Of a DNA stretch of 37,892 nucleotides, positions 34,517 to 37,892 are shown piece by piece. A program made the translations under genes and the position numbers. Within the stretch, counting starts at the first letter, position 1. Every line of letters begins with the position of its first letter. The DNA comes from Balneolales bacterium (lineage in GTDB: Bacteria > Bacteroidota > Rhodothermia > Balneolales > Cyclonatronaceae): positions 1 to 37,892 of the forward strand of contig SLDG01000217.1 in NCBI GenBank assembly GCA_007125355.1, written 5' to 3'. Under the pieces are notes generated by a model. That model was not told the origin of the DNA. It did no database searches and worked only from the letters and a program-made list of their open reading frames with translations.

Positions 34517-34801
34517 TCAGATTATCTCAAGAACCTGATCGAGCTTCGTAAACTTAAACACATCCTTCACATGATTGTTTGGATTCTTGAGCTTTATGGT
34601 GTGCCCATTTTCTTCGAGCCTTTTAAATGTTCTGGCAAGTACGCCTAAACCAATACTCGAAATATATTCAAGCTCAGAAATATCTATGACTATAGTTTCT
34701 CGTATGTGGGCGAGTTCCTGCGTAGCATATTCAGCCTGACTCGCATCAAATCTGCCTGTAAACTTCAATTCGTTTTCGCCTGCTTTTTCTATGGAAAGCA
34801 T
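34517..34801 (-). CDS. STAS-domain anti-sigma-factor antagonist-like protein
   Basis: 94 residues, a single STAS domain. The strand ETIVIDISELEYISSIGLGVLARTFKRL contains the conserved Ser in the SSIGL loop that RsbW/SpoIIAB-type kinases phosphorylate in this family. It ends in the typical C-terminal helix VFKFTKLDQVLEII. No kinase partner is adjacent. It is first in a probable unit with prsW and the methyltransferase. Confidence 0.88.
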   Translation of the reverse strand: MLSIEKAGENELKFTGRFDASQAEYATQELAHIRETIVIDISELEYISSIGLGVLARTFKRLEENGHTIKLKNPNNHVKDVFKFTKLDQVLEII

Positions 34802-34897
34802 GTTTGTAAACTAAATATTCTAAGAGTTTTTATAAAAGAGAAGATATTACACTACTATGGCATATACAACTATTCAGTCGTATTCAATGTACGCTTT

Positions 34898-36088
34898 TTA
34901 TCGGGGCAGGCTAACGATTATAACTCCGGCCAAAATTAGTATTCCGGATATGGTCATAAGTAATTGATAAGGCAAAAATAGAAATACGCCAAAGAGTGGC
35001 AATCCGGCCATCATGCCCATGAACAAGATCATCAACACCACTCCTGAGAGTAATAAAACCGGGGCTAATGCATTCAATATTTTATTTTTAGGGGGATGGG
35101 ATGCAAACGGAATTAAAATTAAAGTAACACACCCAAGTAAAAACAGATGCAAAAACAACACTTTCAGGTGGTGATTGGATGTCAAATATAGAAGGAAAGG
35201 CAAAAATGCTATAATTTGAAGAACTGATTTGACAATTAAAAACAGCAATCCCTGGAAAACAAGCCACTTGTCAATTGTTTTTTTGAGTGCCGGTTTTATA
35301 AGGGGGATAACGACCATCAAGGTACCAATTGAAAACGCCACATTAAATAACCAGCCAATCCATTGCAGCTTTTCAGAAATATCCAGCACATAAAACATAG
35401 AAATCATGGAGCCCGGCAGGCTGTAAAACATGATATTGAAACCAATATTCATCCATTTATTTGAATCTGTTTTTACGTGCAGATGCTGAATGCCCACAGC
35501 GATAAGGATAAACAAAATCCAGCCGTTGGTAAGCAAATATAAATAGCTGCCCAACCAGAACTGCGCCCACTGCCCCGCCATACCCCCGGTAAATGCCAGC
35601 GCGAAGAGGCCAAATCCCGACAACATAAGCCACAGCCAGGCCGAACCTGTGAAATTCCTTACTAAAAGGGGAGCATCCTTTTTCCTGAAAAAAAGATACA
35701 CAACAGCCAGCCAAACGGTTAAAAACAGGTGGATGGATGAAAATAAAATCGACCAAAATGCATAACCCTGCAAACTAAAGGCGATAAACATGCCCACATT
35801 CGCTAGGTGCAACCCGACTGCCATGGGTACAGCAATAGCAGTTGCTTTCCTTTCGGGGATGACAGTTTTGAGCGTGAAACCTGAAAAAATCAAATATACC
35901 CAACCCAGCAGCGCTGCGTGTGTATGTGTGTGAATTAAATGAGGGATGGCAAATTCAGATTGTATGGGACTATGCCACTCAAAGCGAATCCAAATTCCTA
36001 CAATTAGTGACAAAACGAGCCAGATGAATGCAGGTTTATAAAACCAAACATCGACCAATGACCGTAAATCTTTTGCCTTTGATGTCAT
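34898..36088 (-). CDS. Polytopic His-rich membrane protein, distantly haem-copper-oxidase/NnrS-like
   Basis: 396 residues with about 11-12 membrane helices and almost no soluble part. A His cluster at the end of the second hydrophobic region (PHLIHTHTHAALLGWVYLIFSG; H50, H53, H55, H57) resembles the haem-ligand helix motif HxHxxxxGW of subunit-I-like and NnrS-like proteins. Further His occur in GIQHLHVKTD and TSNHHLKVLFLHLFLLG. The full Cu-B ligand set of true oxidases is not evident, so catalytic oxygen reduction is unlikely. It lies next to hemN, the anaerobic haem pathway enzyme, which is consistent with haem binding. The family call is tentative. Confidence 0.55.
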   Translation of the reverse strand: MTSKAKDLRSLVDVWFYKPAFIWLVLSLIVGIWIRFEWHSPIQSEFAIPHLIHTHTHAALLGWVYLIFSGFTLKTVIPERKATAIAVPMAVGLHLANVGMFIAFSLQGYAFWSILFSSIHLFLTVWLAVVYLFFRKKDAPLLVRNFTGSAWLWLMLSGFGLFALAFTGGMAGQWAQFWLGSYLYLLTNGWILFILIAVGIQHLHVKTDSNKWMNIGFNIMFYSLPGSMISMFYVLDISEKLQWIGWLFNVAFSIGTLMVVIPLIKPALKKTIDKWLVFQGLLFLIVKSVLQIIAFLPFLLYLTSNHHLKVLFLHLFLLGCVTLILIPFASHPPKNKILNALAPVLLLSGVVLMILFMGMMAGLPLFGVFLFLPYQLLMTISGILILAGVIIVSLPR

Positions 36089-36138
36089 CCTGATGAAAAA
36101 AAAATACTTTTACTTTATCAAAATTGTTAACAGGCAGT

Positions 36139-36200
36139 CCTGTCAGGTTTTGAAGACATTTTTCTTCTAATTATGCAACTGAGACTAAAAACCTGACAGG
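36139..36200. repeat. CCTGTCAGG inverted-repeat element downstream of hemN
   Basis: CCTGTCAGGTTTT (36139-36151) pairs with AAAACCTGACAGG (within 36187-36200) over a spacer of about 36 nt. It is the same layout as the element after ppdK. It starts 31 nt beyond the hemN stop and lies before the membrane-protein gene. Confidence 0.6.
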
Positions 36201-36230
36201 TCTTCAAAAAATAATTATAAATAAATAACA

Positions 36231-37589
36231 CTAAATTGTTTTAGAATAGGTGGGAGTAGTACTTTTCTGCGCAAGATATTCATCAAACACCATTGCGATA
36301 TTTCTTAAAAAGTGGCGACCTTCGGGATAAATTTCAACCGAGTCGGGTGCCACTTTTAGAATACCATCATCTTCAAATGGTTGAAGTTGTTTCAGTTCAT
36401 TAGCAAAGAATTCCACGGCATTGATATTCCACTTTTGGCTGACATCTTTAAAAACAAGGCTTCGGCTGCACATAATCTGCATGATAACATCCCTGCGTAA
36501 ACGGTCGTCGCCGGTCAATTTTAGTCCTTTAACCCAGGCATCTCCACGGCGTTCTATGGACTGTGACCAGTCGTCAAGCCCTTTATAGTTTTGGAAGTAA
36601 TAATCGCCAACCGAGCTAATACTCGACATCCCCAATCCATACAAATCCAGCCCTGACAAGGTGCTGTATCCCTGGAAATTTCGCTGAAGGGTTTTGTTTT
36701 TAAGCGATACGGCAAGTTCATCGTCGGGACGCGCAAAATGATCCATTCCGATGTGAACCATCCCAAGTTTTTCCATGTAATCTATGGCATCCTGCAATAG
36801 TTGCAGTTTTTCGTTGGGCGCAGGCAGGTCTTTATCTTCAAGCAGCTTTTGCGCGGGCTTTATCCATGGGACGTGAGCGTAGCTGTAAATAGCAAAACGG
36901 TCTGCCTGCAATGCGGCGGCGGCATCAAGCGTGTTTTTAAATCGCTCACTTGTTTGCTTCGGCAGTCCGTAAATAATATCCAGATTCACCGAGCTGATTC
37001 CCGCCTTTCGAAGCGTGTTCATTACGCCCTCGACCATCGAAAATGGCTGAATCCGATGGATTGCTTTTTGTACCTCATCGTTGACATCCTGCATGCCAAT
37101 CGAAGCCCGGTTCATACCATAATCCATCATTGCCTCGAGGTGTGACTCTGTAAACGAGCGCGGATCAATTTCGACACTGTACTCGGCATTGAGGTCAATA
37201 TTCAGATATTTGTGCAGCATTTTCCCGAGATGTCGGAGCTGTACAGGCGAAAGGAATGTAGGTGTACCGCCACCGTAGTGCACCTGCCGCACGTTATGCT
37301 CAGGATGCAGATTTCGGGCTAAGGTCTTGATTTCCTTTTCAAGCACCTTTAGATATTCATCGGCCTGCCCTTTGTTTTTGGTGATTACCGTGGTACAACC
37401 ACAGTACCAGCACAATGAAGCACAAAAAGGTAAGTGGATGTAAATGGAGACATCACGGGGAACAACGTTTCTGTCAATGAGATAACGTTGCAAAGATTCG
37501 CGCTCAACAGGCTGGAATTCTACAGCCGTTGGATACGACGTGTATCGGGGACCCGGAACATTGTATTTTTTGATCAGTTCAGCTGACAT
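36231..37589 (-). CDS. hemN: Oxygen-independent coproporphyrinogen III oxidase
   Basis: 452 residues, a radical SAM enzyme that decarboxylates coproporphyrinogen III to protoporphyrinogen IX without O2. The N-terminus PGPRYTSYPTAVEF and IHLPFCASLCWYCGCTTVI carry the SAM-cluster Cys (C56, C60, C63) plus the extra Cys C65 typical of true HemN rather than HemW. GGGTPTFLSP and the YSVEIDPRSF segment follow. The length and the conserved N-terminal tail support HemN. It is transcribed alone or with the downstream membrane protein, from which it is separated by an inverted repeat. Confidence 0.93.
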   Translation of the reverse strand: MSAELIKKYNVPGPRYTSYPTAVEFQPVERESLQRYLIDRNVVPRDVSIYIHLPFCASLCWYCGCTTVITKNKGQADEYLKVLEKEIKTLARNLHPEHNVRQVHYGGGTPTFLSPVQLRHLGKMLHKYLNIDLNAEYSVEIDPRSFTESHLEAMMDYGMNRASIGMQDVNDEVQKAIHRIQPFSMVEGVMNTLRKAGISSVNLDIIYGLPKQTSERFKNTLDAAAALQADRFAIYSYAHVPWIKPAQKLLEDKDLPAPNEKLQLLQDAIDYMEKLGMVHIGMDHFARPDDELAVSLKNKTLQRNFQGYSTLSGLDLYGLGMSSISSVGDYYFQNYKGLDDWSQSIERRGDAWVKGLKLTGDDRLRRDVIMQIMCSRSLVFKDVSQKWNINAVEFFANELKQLQPFEDDGILKVAPDSVEIYPEGRHFLRNIAMVFDEYLAQKSTTPTYSKTI

Positions 37590-37892
37590 AGTTCGATTAA
37601 CAACTTATGGATGGCAAAATGCTCAATCCATTCAAATAATTATAATATTAATATACGAATAATTGAGGTAAAAATAAAAGCAAGGGGAGGAATTCAGAAT
37701 GCAGAATTTGAGGAGGGGGAAGGGGAATTCAAAATGTAAAATTCAAAATTTAGAATTTTTGGGGATATGGGCGAGGCTCTGAGCACTTGTCATTTTACTG
37801 ACGCTCTTTAATAACTGTCATTTCGAGGGTACACTTGGGCAACATTTGAAGTATAAACCATGAAACCCCGAAGCAAGCTACCCCAAAGCATA
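37590..37892. other. Gene-free right edge with low-complexity repeats
   Basis: Upstream of hemN the sequence is AT-rich to about 37680. A purine-rich stretch follows, then irregular tandem copies of AATTCAAAAT/TTAGAATT-like units (about 37728-37760). A second copy of TGTCATTTCGAGGGTA (37816-37831) leads to the edge. No gene or clear promoter box is visible. The edge may cut a further repeat element. Confidence 0.5.

Overview
The window looks like chromosomal DNA from a flagellated member of the Bacteroidota/Rhodothermota/Balneolota assemblage. This is inferred from gene content: a PG_1098-type THUMP-like methyltransferase, a DUF3987-like protein, a NADH dehydrogenase operon without nuoEFG, fused 2-oxoacid:ferredoxin oxidoreductase subunits, one good TAnnTTTG-type promoter, and short intergenic inverted repeats of the kind common in that group. 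Flagella are rare in classical Bacteroidota, so a Balneolota-like lineage fits best. No rRNA, tRNA or CRISPR array was seen.

Region 1 (1-8.1 kb, minus strand, AT-rich) is a flagellar basal-body operon: flgB, flgC, a 75-codon unknown gene, fliE, fliF, fliG, fliH, fliI, fliJ, a motE-like gene and the 5' part of fliK, which runs off the window. A near-consensus sigma-54 (-24/-12) element lies just upstream of flgB. A divergent histidine-kinase-like gene (8.3-9.3 kb) with altered H and G1 boxes is a candidate flagellar regulator. Convergent to it is a 526-codon gene (9.6-11.15 kb) that reads as a phage terminase small-subunit-like N-terminus joined to a DUF3987-like body whose P-loop is destroyed.

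Region 2 (11.4-15.7 kb, minus) holds citrate synthase and pyruvate phosphate dikinase, each followed by an inverted-repeat structure. Base composition rises visibly in GC from here on.

Region 3 (15.9-27.9 kb, plus) is an 11-gene complex I operon, nuoABCDHIJKLMN, with no nuoEFG. NuoI carries a 24-copy basic heptad repeat tail (VPGKAKG type) that I do not know from other NuoI proteins. A HEPN-like small protein and an Rrf2-family regulator with a four-Cys cluster follow. Convergent to them (28.2-31.5 kb, minus) is ferredoxin-korA-korB, a 2-oxoacid:ferredoxin oxidoreductase with its own 2[4Fe-4S] ferredoxin. A plausible reading is that reduced ferredoxin feeds the NuoEFG-less complex I.

Region 4 (31.5-37.6 kb, minus) starts with a 0.7-kb gene-free stretch full of palindromes. 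Then come a STAS-prsW-methyltransferase cluster, a polytopic His-rich membrane protein and hemN. 

Two copies of a MITE-like element (9337-9543 and 27928-28229) have matching terminal inverted repeats and different 4-bp target duplications (TTAA, CTAC). Each sits exactly between convergent genes.
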